From Paludisphaera mucosa (GTDB lineage: Bacteria > Planctomycetota > Planctomycetia > Isosphaerales > Isosphaeraceae), in assembly GCF_029589435.1 (NCBI RefSeq), contig NZ_JARRAG010000001.1, positions 1,416,808-1,480,807 on the forward strand: 64,000 bases of DNA, read 5' to 3'. How positions within the stretch are numbered: position 1 is the stretch's first letter; every line of letters begins with the position of its first letter. This document shows positions 1-7,964 of this stretch, one piece after another. The notes beneath the pieces were generated by a model that did no database searches, was not told the DNA's origin, and saw nothing but the letters and a program-made list of their open reading frames with translations. The translations under genes were made by a program, and so were the position numbers.

Positions 1-2370
1 CGTCCAGGCCTCGTACAGCTTCGACTTGCTGACGAGGTGGTCGACGCCCGTCTCGCAGCACTCGGCGAGGAACGCCCCGATCGGGTTGTTCGCCTCCTTG
101 AACTGGGCGATCTTCTCCAGCCCGCTCGCCGGCTGGACGAACCGGCCGGCCTCGCGGAGCCGCTCCCAGCCCCGGACGGCCCAGAGCAGGATCCCCGAGG
201 TCTCGGCGTCCAGCTTCGACCGCAGCTCCGTGTCCTCGCGGCCCACGAAGCTCCGCAGGAACCGCAGCACGATCAGCCGGTTCGGCATCGCGTTCGAGTA
301 GTCGCCCAGCCGGGGCAGCTCGTTGGCGCTCATCACGAACCGGGCCGTGATCCGCCCCTCCCAGTCGACGAGGTTCTTGCGCTCGATCGACTGCGGGTCC
401 TCGCCGCTGATCGACAGCAGCCGCTCGACGATCGCCTGCGAGTCCGACCGCCCGCTCATCCGCGACTCGCCGCAGAAGGCCGCCAGCTTGCCGATCAGGG
501 CCTGGCAGCCGAACTGGCCGCCCAGCTTCGACAGCGTCGGCGCGGTCGTGTTCTCGCGGCCCAGCAGCCGCCGCAGCACGTGCACGATCGTGCCCTTGCC
601 GGCCCGGCTCGGGCCCAGCATGAGCAGGATCTTCTGCTGGCTGGTGTCGGGCGTCAGCAGGTACCCGAACCACTGCTGCAGGCAGAGGATCGACTCGGGA
701 TCGTCGGGCCAGACCTCCTTCAGGAATGACAGCCACCGCTCGGGCCTCGGCGCCTCGGGGTCGAAGTCGTAGTCCAGCACGTTGGCCGCGAAGAACCGCG
801 GCGTCGGCGGGGTAAGCGCCGCCTCGGGGCCCTTCTCGATCGCCGTCGGCAGGTGCAGGATCCCGTTGCGGCAGTTCAGGCACTCGGCGGGCGGCGGGCC
901 GGCGACCCCCAGCCAGGCCGGCTGCTCCAGGACGTCCCGCGGGTCGACCAGCGCCTTCGCGCCCAGGATCGTCATCACGTTGCCGACGGTCCGCGTCCCG
1001 ACGTTCCGCATCGTCGCGCCCGTCGCCTTCGCCCGGCGGCGGAAGTGGGCCAGGCAGTGCTTCGTCACGCCGGCGCTCACCACCCGCGGCGAGGTCCGCG
1101 ACCAGGCCCCGGCGTCCCAGGTGTGCCACTCGTCGTTCCAGAACAGGATCGTCGAGTTCTCGCCGTGCCGGCGGCGCTCGCGCATGTAGCCCTCGGCCAG
1201 CAGCTCCCAGTCCTCCTCCCCCTTCCGGACCTGGTCGTCGGCCGGGTCGACCACCGTCCGCGTCGCCGGCCGGCCCACGTGCTCGAGGCTCCGCGACTTC
1301 CCCTGCGTCTTCCGCCGGGCCGAACCCAGCGTCGTCTCGATCTCGGCGTCGGCCAGGCCGGCGATCCGGGCCGCGTCCCGCAGCCGCCACTCGACCGTCG
1401 GCCCGTCGAGCGTCCCCGCATTCACCAGCTCGCGGAGCGCGGCCGACGACTTGAAGAGCTGGTGGTTGCGGTGGCCGTTGGGGGTCGTCGAGACCAGCCG
1501 GACCTCCTCCTCCAGCGCCTTCGTCGCGTAGGCCTCGACCGGGTCCTCGCCCAGGTCGCGTGCCACGATGCCGCCGGCCGACGGGGCGGGGCGGGGGGCC
1601 TTCGTCGCCGCCGTCCCCTCGGCCGGGCCGGCCAGGCCTTCCAGCAACGCCGTCGGCACGACCTCCATGGGGTGGAAGGCCTCCAGCACGAATGCCGCGC
1701 GGTGGGGCCGCTCGGCCGTCGACCGCCCCTTGCGGGCCAGGGTGCCGTAGAGCTTGCAGATCCGGGATGAGTTGCCGATCGTCCGGTCGACCTTCGCCAG
1801 GTCGGTGTCGAACTCGGCGCCCAGCGCGGCCAAGACCCGCGCGACCAGGCCGCCGTCGTCGGCCGGCAGGTCGACCCGGTAGAGCAGGTGGAAGCCGTTG
1901 CCGCTGTCGGCCAGGATCGGCCGCGGCCAGCCCCGCCCCTCGAGGCCGTCGCGGATCGACAGGGCTACCTGCCACGCCGCCTGCTTCTCGGCGTCGGTGG
2001 AGCTGACGCCGGCCGGCCGCACCGGGTCGACGTCGACCAGGAGCCAAACCCGTCGCGTGACGTCGGCGTCGGTCGCCGCCCCCTTCAGGTCGGGCCGCAG
2101 GTCGTTGAGCGTGACGAACACCGCCTCGGCCCGCGGCGAGAGCGCCCGGGCGTCCCTCGCCAGCTTGCGGAGGCCCTCGCCGTCGGTCGGGTAGATCGCG
2201 GTCTCGACGTGGGTCACGTCGGTCCCGGCCCGGCTCACCCGGGGGGCCCGCAGCTCGACGACCGGCCCGAGGGCCAGCATCCGCAGCACGCCCTGGATCT
2301 TGTCGGCCGCGTCGCACCGCAGCGGATCGGGCGAGTCGTCGGCCGGGCTCGCGTTCGCGATGATCGCCAT
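1..2370 (-). CDS. P4-type phage/plasmid primase-helicase (partial, C-terminus beyond window)
   Basis: The minus-strand frame is open from ATG at 2370 to the window edge (790 residues, no stop). The N-terminal part looks like an archaeo-eukaryotic-type primase: LVDVDP with acidic residues near 113 and 115, then DSGNGFHLLYR near 155-165. After a linker comes a D5/P4-type SF3 helicase region: NCRNGILHL, a Walker A GPSRAGKGT with Lys at about 592, and the SANELPRL segment resembling SF3 motif C. Such proteins prime and unwind DNA to start replication of phages, plasmids and integrative elements. It is the last visible gene of the minus-strand replication operon, 102 bases after the SSB-like gene. 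The function class is well supported; the substrate replicon is inferred. Confidence 0.88.
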   Translation of the reverse strand, partial: MAIIANASPADDSPDPLRCDAADKIQGVLRMLALGPVVELRAPRVSRAGTDVTHVETAIYPTDGEGLRKLARDARALSPRAEAVFVTLNDLRPDLKGAATDADVTRRVWLLVDVDPVRPAGVSSTDAEKQAAWQVALSIRDGLEGRGWPRPILADSGNGFHLLYRVDLPADDGGLVARVLAALGAEFDTDLAKVDRTIGNSSRICKLYGTLARKGRSTAERPHRAAFVLEAFHPMEVVPTALLEGLAGPAEGTAATKAPRPAPSAGGIVARDLGEDPVEAYATKALEEEVRLVSTTPNGHRNHQLFKSSAALRELVNAGTLDGPTVEWRLRDAARIAGLADAEIETTLGSARRKTQGKSRSLEHVGRPATRTVVDPADDQVRKGEEDWELLAEGYMRERRRHGENSTILFWNDEWHTWDAGAWSRTSPRVVSAGVTKHCLAHFRRRAKATGATMRNVGTRTVGNVMTILGAKALVDPRDVLEQPAWLGVAGPPPAECLNCRNGILHLPTAIEKGPEAALTPPTPRFFAANVLDYDFDPEAPRPERWLSFLKEVWPDDPESILCLQQWFGYLLTPDTSQQKILLMLGPSRAGKGTIVHVLRRLLGRENTTAPTLSKLGGQFGCQALIGKLAAFCGESRMSGRSDSQAIVERLLSISGEDPQSIERKNLVDWEGRITARFVMSANELPRLGDYSNAMPNRLIVLRFLRSFVGREDTELRSKLDAETSGILLWAVRGWERLREAGRFVQPASGLEKIAQFKEANNPIGAFLAECCETGVDHLVSKSKLYEAWT

Positions 2371-2472
2371 GACTTCGGAAGTCCATGAAACTCAAGGCGG
2401 GGCGGGGGAGGGGAAGACCCCCCGGGAGGCGGCGACGCCTCCCCGGAGGTTCCACGAAGACGGACCGGCCGG

Positions 2473-3111
2473 TCAGTACGGCGGATCGTCGTCGTCGTCG
2501 TCGTCCGCCGGCACCGTCTGCCGCTTCTTGGCCGGGGCCGCCGCCGGCTTGCCGCCGCCCGAGGACCCGGGGGACGCGTACTCCTTGCTCTTCTTGACCA
2601 TCGTCTGGATCCACTCGGGGACCTCCTTGGGGAAGGGCCGCGACGGGTCCAGCCGATCGAAGACCACCGTGTCGGTCTCGCTGGTCGGCTCGGGGTCGTC
2701 CTCGTCGACCAGGCTGAAGCTGTCGATGAAGTCGCGGATCGAGCCGTCGTCCTTCGTCTCGTGCTTCACGACCAGCCAGCAGACCTTGTCGGCCAGATCG
2801 GTCACGTCGTAGCCCGCCTTGGCCTCGGTCTCGGTGAACGACCGGCCCAGGATCGACTCCACGTCGGCCCGCAGGCCGCTCTTCTTGCCGAACGATAGGT
2901 TGTAGAACTTGGAGGTCAGCAGCGGCTGGCCCTCCTCGTTGCGGCACACCCCCTTCTTCTTGTGCAGCTCGAACGTCACGACGACCTGCCGCTTGTCGCC
3001 GAACTTGCCGCCGGTCTGCGTGCCGATGTCGTACACCCCGACGACGACGCCGAGGTACTTCCCGGCCGGGATCGGGGTCCGCGTCTCACCCTGCTGCGCG
3101 ACGATGCCCAT
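2473..3111 (-). CDS. Single-stranded DNA-binding-like protein with acidic C-terminal tail
   Basis: A 212-residue protein starting at ATG 3111. The N-terminal half has alternating hydrophobic strands (PAGKYLGVVVGVYDIG, KRQVVVTFELHKK, DKVCWLVVKHE) consistent with an OB-like or DUF669-like phage protein fold. It ends in a Pro/Ala/Lys linker followed by eight Asp and PPY. This tail copies the design of bacterial SSB (acidic tip ending in a hydrophobic or aromatic residue) and phage T7 gp2.5, where it recruits replication partners. It lies between the helicase and primase genes. The fold assignment is inference; the tail is plain in the sequence. It could instead be a DUF669-type recombination accessory protein. 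Confidence 0.65.
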   Translation of the reverse strand: MGIVAQQGETRTPIPAGKYLGVVVGVYDIGTQTGGKFGDKRQVVVTFELHKKKGVCRNEEGQPLLTSKFYNLSFGKKSGLRADVESILGRSFTETEAKAGYDVTDLADKVCWLVVKHETKDDGSIRDFIDSFSLVDEDDPEPTSETDTVVFDRLDPSRPFPKEVPEWIQTMVKKSKEYASPGSSGGGKPAAAPAKKRQTVPADDDDDDDPPY

Positions 3112-3182
3112 GCGTGAACTCCGGAATTGAAGGTCTGAAAACGACGGGAAACCTGGATGGATCGGGCGCAACGGGTCCGCCC

Positions 3183-4712
3183 TCAGGCGATCAGGGCCGG
3201 CGTCGGCCCGCAGAACGTCAGCCGCGACCGCGCCCGGGTCACGCCGACGTAGAGGATGTTGCGCTCCTGGGCCTGGTCCTCGAGCGTCTTCGCCCAGGGG
3301 CCGGGGAGCAGGTCGGGCCGGAGGACCACGACGCGGTCGCGCTCCAGGCCCTTCGCGCGGTGGATCGACGAGAGCGTCACGACGTTGCCGTCCGAGACGT
3401 CCGAGAACATCCGCTCGATACGGCCCAGGACCTCCTGGACCGTCGACGCCCCGTCGCATATGGCGAGCAGGCAGTCGCACTTGTCCTCCAGGGCCTGGAC
3501 GGCCGAGGCCGGGTTCCGCAGCCGCGAGAGCTTGTCCAGCTCCTTCGCCCGGTAGTCGCCGACGGCCCGGAAGAGGTCGCCGACCGTCAGCGGCTTCAGG
3601 CGGCGTACTAAGACCGTCAGGCCCTTGCCGATGTCCCGCCCGCGGATGACCGCCGGGACGCCCGACTTCAGGAGCTGGTAGCACGCCGAGACCAACGGGG
3701 CGTTCGTGCGGCAAAGGACCATGTCGCCGACGCCGACGGCCTCGAACCACTTCTCGGGCCGCTCCTCGACGACCTCGCCGTCGGGGGCGTCGTCGAGCGC
3801 CTCCAGGTCAGGCACCAGCCGCCGGGCCAGGGCGACGACCCGCTTCGGGCACCGCCGCGTGTAGGTCAGGGGCCGGACGGACAGGCCCCGCTCCGAGCCG
3901 CCCAGGCTCGCCTGCAGCTTCATCAGCGAGTGCGCGTCGGCCCCGCGGAACGCGTAGATCGCCTGGTACTGGTCGCCGACCACGACGATCCGCCCCGAGG
4001 GGCAGAGGCCCGGCATCATGGCGTGCTGGGCCGCGTTGAGGTCTTGGGCCTCGTCGATGAACAGCACGTCGGTCCGCGCGGCCGATCGGAGGCCCAGCTT
4101 CACCGGCAGCCAGATCATGTCGTCGAAGTCGACGAGCGCCGGCGTCTCCAGACACTCCTTCAGGACGGCCGGGACAGCCTCCAGGACCTCGTCGAGCCGG
4201 CCCGTCGGCAGGTCGACCTCGTAGGCCGCCGCCAGGTCCTCCAGCTCGCCCGGGTCCTCGCCGTCCAGCAGGAGGTTCTTGCAGAGGCTCGCCAGCTTCC
4301 GCGTCGCCCACTGCGGCTGGCGGTCCCACTGGCGGGGGAACCGCTTCTCGACGAGCCGGTCCACCTTCTCCAGGTCGACCGAGACCGTCTTGCCGCCGGC
4401 CGCGTCCCGCAGCATCTGCAGGCCGAGGCTGTGCATCGTGGCCGCCCGGCAGTTCGGCGGCAGGCCCGCCTGGAACTCGCGGGCGACGTGCGAGTTGAAG
4501 CAGCAGTAGACCGACCGCCGCCGCGGCCCCAGCGCGTGCGACCCCTGGCGGCACGTCGTCGACTTGCCCGACCCGGCCCGGGCCGCGAGCAGGATGTGCC
4601 TGTCGCCCTCGACCAGGTCGTCGAGGAAGTCCGCCTGCTGCGGCGACGGCCGGAACGGCGGCCGCTCCTCCACGGCCCCCCCGACGTCCGCGCTCCTTGC
4701 GACCAATCCCAT
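3183..4712 (-). CDS. UvrD/Rep-like superfamily 1 DNA helicase
   Basis: A 509-residue protein beginning at ATG 4712, preceded by a GAGGGGG ribosome site. Visible SF1A motifs are Walker A AARAGSGKST near residue 45, DEAQDL with LFIDEAQDL (Walker B), GDQYQAIYAFRGA (motif III), the Arg in YTRRCP (motif IV), SSIHRAKGLE (motif V) and VGVTRARSRL (motif VI). At about 500 residues it is shorter than UvrD (about 720), so it is a compact phage/plasmid type lacking large 2B insertions. It probably unwinds DNA during replication or repair of the element. It sits in the operon between a small Cys protein and the SSB-like gene. Confidence 0.88.
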   Translation of the reverse strand: MGLVARSADVGGAVEERPPFRPSPQQADFLDDLVEGDRHILLAARAGSGKSTTCRQGSHALGPRRRSVYCCFNSHVAREFQAGLPPNCRAATMHSLGLQMLRDAAGGKTVSVDLEKVDRLVEKRFPRQWDRQPQWATRKLASLCKNLLLDGEDPGELEDLAAAYEVDLPTGRLDEVLEAVPAVLKECLETPALVDFDDMIWLPVKLGLRSAARTDVLFIDEAQDLNAAQHAMMPGLCPSGRIVVVGDQYQAIYAFRGADAHSLMKLQASLGGSERGLSVRPLTYTRRCPKRVVALARRLVPDLEALDDAPDGEVVEERPEKWFEAVGVGDMVLCRTNAPLVSACYQLLKSGVPAVIRGRDIGKGLTVLVRRLKPLTVGDLFRAVGDYRAKELDKLSRLRNPASAVQALEDKCDCLLAICDGASTVQEVLGRIERMFSDVSDGNVVTLSSIHRAKGLERDRVVVLRPDLLPGPWAKTLEDQAQERNILYVGVTRARSRLTFCGPTPALIA

Positions 4713-4755
4713 GATGAGTCCCCCTCTCGTTCGTGGTTGATGGATCCCCGACCGT

Positions 4756-4980
4756 TCACGCCGCCCCGAGGACCGCCCGCACCAGCGGCGCGACCTCGTC
4801 GAGGTACCGCCGCCGCTCCTCGTCCGTCGCCGGCGTCACGGCCATCGCCGCCGCCGCGTCGACCTCGAGCTGGTGAAGCTCGCCCAGCTCGTCCCACATG
4901 ACCTGGTCCTCGGCGCGGCAGGATCCGCACCAGAGGTCCTCCCGGATCGGATTCACGGCCGGACACGATTTCCCGCACAT
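4756..4980 (-). CDS. Small Cys-containing hypothetical protein
   Basis: A 74-residue protein with Cys at positions 2, 6, 18 and 21; the second pair forms a CGSC knuckle, so the N-terminal third may bind one zinc ion. The rest is acidic and helical. It follows a purine-rich AAAGGGGGGAGGT directly before the ATG and sits with 43-45 base gaps between the sigma-like and helicase genes, which supports a real operon member. I do not recognise the family. Confidence 0.55.
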   Translation of the reverse strand: MCGKSCPAVNPIREDLWCGSCRAEDQVMWDELGELHQLEVDAAAAMAVTPATDEERRRYLDEVAPLVRAVLGAA

Positions 4981-5025
4981 ACCTCCCCCCTTTCCCCCCG
5001 CGACGCGGGGGATGATCGACTCGAT

Positions 5026-5808
5026 TCAGAACGCCGCCCGGACCTCGTCGAGGATCCGGTCGACCTTGCGGTGGACGCCCTCGTCCGAAAGCCGCAGCCG
5101 CCTCCGCAGGCCGCCCAGCCGCTCGGGCGACCTTCCGTCGAGGTTGAAATAACGCGTGACGATCGCCCGCGGCCGTTCGTCGAGGAGCGCCAGCGCGGCC
5201 GGGAGCCGCTCCAGGTCGTCGGCCAGCTCCGGCTCGACGTCCGGGGCGTCGGAACGCTCGTCGACCACCGCGACGAGGTCGCCGGTCTCGGCCCGGCAGA
5301 TCCTGGCCGCAGCCGCGAGGAACTCGGGCCTCGCCCGCTTGTCCCGGCTTTTGAGGTACTGCGGGATGTGGACCATGGCCTCGAGCGTCAACGCCTCGCC
5401 AAGCCGGCGCCTGACGCTGAACCCGGCGCACGTCGTGTATCGGGCCCGCTCCGGGTTCCACCGCCCCGTCGCGTCGATCAGCCCGAGGATGGCCTGGCCG
5501 ACCAGGTCGTCCAGGTTCAGCTCGGGGTAGAACCGCCGGAAGTCGACCGCCTTCCGGATGGCGAAGGCCGTGTTCCGAACGACCAGCTCGTCCCGCGCCG
5601 CCTTCGCCGCAGCGATCTGCTCGTCGCACGCGTCGTCGCCCCGGCCGGCCACGAGCGCCCGGCCCAGCTCGGCCTCCTCCGCGGGCGTCAGGTACTTTCC
5701 CGTGAGCAGCGGCGAGAGCGTCGACAACGCACCACCCGTCTCCTGCTCGCTCCGCGGCCGTCGGCGCCTCGTCGGCTCCCGATCCGACCCTCGTCCGTCC
5801 GATCCCAT
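5026..5808 (-). CDS. Sigma-70-like RNA polymerase sigma factor, element-borne
   Basis: A 260-residue protein. Start ATG 5808 was chosen because GGAGG lies 11 bases upstream and the longer frame would overlap the preceding gene. Residues about 50-140 resemble sigma region 2: LTPAEEAELGRALVAG, then NLDDLVGQAILGLIDA, then RYTTCAGFSVRRRLGEA (compare the FxTYAxxxIRxxI pattern). The end (LDERPRAIVTRYFNLDG...VHRKVDRILDEVR) corresponds to region 4, but the HTH core is degenerate. It could steer host polymerase to element promoters such as the one at 6437-6541. A regulator derived from a sigma factor without polymerase activity is an alternative. Confidence 0.7.
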   Translation of the reverse strand: MGSDGRGSDREPTRRRRPRSEQETGGALSTLSPLLTGKYLTPAEEAELGRALVAGRGDDACDEQIAAAKAARDELVVRNTAFAIRKAVDFRRFYPELNLDDLVGQAILGLIDATGRWNPERARYTTCAGFSVRRRLGEALTLEAMVHIPQYLKSRDKRARPEFLAAAARICRAETGDLVAVVDERSDAPDVEPELADDLERLPAALALLDERPRAIVTRYFNLDGRSPERLGGLRRRLRLSDEGVHRKVDRILDEVRAAF

Positions 5809-5855
5809 CTCGCCGTCCTCCCGATCCTGGGAAACCCATCTCTCTCCGCCCGTCG

Positions 5856-6140
5856 TCAGCCCGCCTTCGACCGTCGCTCCTCGAGGGCCGCGAGCGCGGC
5901 CTCCAGGCGCCGCGTCGTCGTCGTCGAGTCCAGCGTCGAGCCCGCGATCCGCTCCTGGATCCGGGCCGCGAGCGTCACGTTGTGGGTGCGGACCGCCCAG
6001 AACGTCGCCTCGCCGTGCGTCATCCCCCGCGCCACCACCGCGCCGTCCTCCTCGACCCGCCACCCGCCCCGCAGGTCCGCGTCGTCCGGCGTCACCCGCA
6101 GGTCGCCGATCTGGAACACGTTCACGCCCCGCATCGCCAT
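5856..6140 (-). CDS. Hypothetical protein, 94 aa
   Basis: Starts at ATG 6140 after a GGGGGGC run. The sequence has a beta-rich N-terminal half (VFQIGDLRVTPD, GWRVEEDGAVVARG) and an amphipathic helical second half ending in LEAALAALEERR. It is 47 bases upstream of the sigma-like gene and in the same operon. No family recognised. A regulatory partner for the sigma-like protein is possible only by position. Confidence 0.55.
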   Translation of the reverse strand: MAMRGVNVFQIGDLRVTPDDADLRGGWRVEEDGAVVARGMTHGEATFWAVRTHNVTLAARIQERIAGSTLDSTTTTRRLEAALAALEERRSKAG

Positions 6141-6212
6141 GTCATGCCCCCCAGCTTCGTGGACTAAGGTTGTCGGAAAGGAATGTCTTGATACCGACGA
6201 CGACGGCGGGCG

Positions 6213-6398
6213 TCAGGATGCGTGACCGGTCCGCATGGGGGCCTGGCGGTAGGAGTCGCGGAGCCTCTCGCTCGCGACCTCGCCGGGGCGCTTCTTGGTC
6301 TTCACGGCCTCGATGCGGATCGTCTCCGCGATGTCGTCGTCGACGACCAGGTTCATCCGCGAACGGGTCGTCTCGGGCTTCGGCTTCGTCTCGGGCAT
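6213..6398 (-). CDS. Ribbon-helix-helix-like small DNA-binding protein
   Basis: A 61-residue protein with a strong ribosome site (AAAGGAGG, 5 bases before ATG 6398). The centre reads as an RHH unit: strand MNLVVDDD, helix IAETIRIEAVKTKK, turn RPGEV, helix ASERLRDSY. RHH proteins bind as dimers to inverted repeats and often repress their own promoter. It is the first gene of the minus-strand operon and lies immediately downstream of the dyad at 6437-6468, which makes it the obvious candidate for its binder. The family assignment is by pattern only. Confidence 0.65.
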   Translation of the reverse strand: MPETKPKPETTRSRMNLVVDDDIAETIRIEAVKTKKRPGEVASERLRDSYRQAPMRTGHAS

Positions 6399-6436
6399 CT
6401 GATCCTCCTTTCGTTGGCACAGGAGCGTTGGTGCTC

Positions 6437-6515
6437 ATGTGCGTCTGAGCCTAAGCATAGACGCACATTGGCCACTGTGTCAACGTGCGAGTTTGCAGAT
6501 TCGCGTTGACGCACA
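6437..6515. promoter_or_regulatory. Divergent operator/promoter region with GACGCACA repeats
   Basis: A perfect 10-bp inverted repeat, ATGTGCGTCT at 6437-6446 and AGACGCACAT at 6459-6468, has a 12-base spacer. A third copy of the half-site GACGCACA lies at 6508-6515, and a partial mirror (TGTGTCAACG, 6477-6486) faces CGTTGACGCACA, making a second imperfect dyad. The block lies between the divergent genes ending at 6398 and starting at 6542, so it probably controls both. An iteron or origin role is the alternative, given the neighbouring replication genes. Confidence 0.65.
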
Positions 6516-6541
6516 CCTAACGCGTTGGGAAAATTTGGCTT

Positions 6542-6955
6542 ATGAGCGACAACTTTTCCCGGAAATTCGTCGAGTCGGCGCGGCTCCCGAGCCGGTCGCT
6601 GACCGAGATCAAGCAAGCCGTCGAGGACGGCGTGACGCGAATCAAGCGCGTCCACGAGCCACGCGTCGGGGGCGAGGTCTTCTCGATCACCGCTCTGGTC
6701 AACTCGATTCTGACCTGGTGGGCGATGCAGCCGACCGAGGTCCAGGACCGGATCGCCCTGGACGGGGCTGACCTGTGCAATCAACTGCTGAAGGTTCCGC
6801 TCGACCAGTTGCCAGCCAGGCTCGCAACACTTCGCCTGTCCGAGGGGAGGGCGTTGACCTCGACGAACATCCCCATCCTGGAGCCGGAGCCGGTCCAGGA
6901 GACGCCTGCTCCCCGTCGGAGCGTGGAGCCCACGAAACGGCTGATCAGGCCTTGA
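6542..6955 (+). CDS. Hypothetical protein divergent from the replication operon, 137 aa
   Basis: Starts ATG 6542 directly after a short AT-rich stretch (AAAATTTGGCTT). Mostly helical. The N-terminal half is charged (SLTEIKQAVEDGVTRIKRVHEP), then VFSITALVNSILTWWAMQP could be a buried helix. The C-terminus is Pro-rich (EPEPVQETPAPRR). Transcribed away from the RHH-like gene with the shared dyad between them, the layout of a phage or plasmid control switch, but no HTH is evident and I do not recognise the family. Confidence 0.55.
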   Translation: MSDNFSRKFVESARLPSRSLTEIKQAVEDGVTRIKRVHEPRVGGEVFSITALVNSILTWWAMQPTEVQDRIALDGADLCNQLLKVPLDQLPARLATLRLSEGRALTSTNIPILEPEPVQETPAPRRSVEPTKRLIRP

Positions 6956-7320
6956 TCCGGTGCGCCGGTGCGCGTCGTTTTCATCCCCGCACGGCATTCA
7001 CAAAAATAGAACGTTGGTACAGTTAGTCCATCGATTTTCCTGTACTAGTGTTCAATTTTTCCTTTATTCTTTGCGAATGCCTTTTACCCTGTTTCCCGCG
7101 CACCAGCGCACCAGAGCAGGGGGGGAGGAGACCTTGGAAGGACCTGCTGCGCAGAAATGCGCAGCAGGTCGACTGCCGAGTTCTCATCGCTCGAGGGACG
7201 TCGTATGGTCCACCTCCGAGGCGTGGACGGCCTGCTTTGCAGAAAGATCGAGCAGACTCGTCCCAGGTGTTTGCGGTGGGCGAGGAAGCCAGGCCCTGAG
7301 AAGGGCCGAGGGAGTGGCGT
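6956..7320. other. Non-coding stretch, locally AT-rich, with one hairpin
   Basis: No convincing gene. The part from about 7000 to 7085 is clearly lower in GC than the neighbours and probably holds the promoter of the following plus-strand cassette. It includes the hairpin at 7141-7170. Confidence 0.5.
7141..7170. repeat. Perfect 13-bp hairpin with GAAA loop
   Basis: GACCTGCTGCGCA at 7141-7153 and its exact complement at 7158-7170 enclose the loop GAAA, a GNRA-type tetraloop if transcribed on the plus strand. No T-run follows, so it is not a typical terminator. It lies 150 bases before the zinc-ribbon gene, in a position for a leader RNA structure or protein-binding site. Confidence 0.6.
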
Positions 7321-7866
7321 ATGGCTCGGCTGAAGAAGTGCCCCGATTGCGGGGCCGACGTGAGCAAGAAGGCCCCGGCCTGCCCGAAGTGCGGCCGCGT
7401 CCTGCTGAAGAAGGTCGGCTGTCTCGGGAAGATCGTCCGGCTGTGCCTGACGCTGGGCCTGCTGCTCGTTGTAGTGGTCGTCGCGGGTACGATCTTGGCA
7501 CCGCGTCGTCCCGAGGGCGAACGACCGGTAGACGTCCGCCGCGCCCCAGTGTCGCCCGAAGGGCCGTACGAGCGAGAGGCGGTGGACGACCTCCCCGCTT
7601 ACCGCGTGGTCAAGGTCATCACGAACGCTGTCGTCGGTCGATCCAGCGACGTGATCGTGCCGTCCCTGTCCCCGAAGACCCCGAAGACCGAGCGCGAATC
7701 CATCGCCAGAGCGATCGCTCAGAAGGAACGGCTCGACGAAGCCTGGTTCTACTCGACGGAGGAAGCGGCGCGGGCCAACAAGTCCGCCTCCTTCGCCGAG
7801 GAACATCCCGATGCCATGAAACGGGGGTATCTCGGGTCCCTCGATCATGGACAGTTCAGAGAGTGA
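7321..7866 (+). CDS. Zinc-ribbon membrane-anchored hypothetical protein
   Basis: A 181-residue protein. Two Cys knuckles (Cys7, 10, 21, 24) form a short zinc ribbon, followed by a hydrophobic helix at about 36-59, then a soluble C-terminal region of about 120 residues. The topology suggests a cytoplasmic zinc ribbon and one membrane anchor. A GAGGGAG ribosome site precedes ATG 7321. It is the first gene of a plus-strand series that continues into a second membrane protein, two HEPN proteins and a protease. The function of the C-terminal part is not recognised. Confidence 0.65.
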   Translation: MARLKKCPDCGADVSKKAPACPKCGRVLLKKVGCLGKIVRLCLTLGLLLVVVVVAGTILAPRRPEGERPVDVRRAPVSPEGPYEREAVDDLPAYRVVKVITNAVVGRSSDVIVPSLSPKTPKTERESIARAIAQKERLDEAWFYSTEEAARANKSASFAEEHPDAMKRGYLGSLDHGQFRE

Positions 7867-7964
7867 TTTGTTCCATCAACGTTACCCTCCGCGGCTGGCG
7901 GGTTCATTCTGCCAGGTGCACGGCTCACACTGCCCAAGCCCGGCAGCAGGCTTAACAGGGAGAG

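Noticed and set aside
1077-1421. Minus-strand open frame inside the primase region
   Set aside because: Wrong frame; the primase-helicase frame through the same bases has recognisable motifs.
4160-5839. Minus-strand open frame (559 aa)
   Set aside because: Overlaps the sigma-like and helicase genes in another frame with Arg/Gly-rich text.
7084-7848. Minus-strand open frame opposite the zinc-ribbon gene
   Set aside because: The plus-strand frame has Cys knuckles, a membrane helix and a ribosome site; the minus frame has none.
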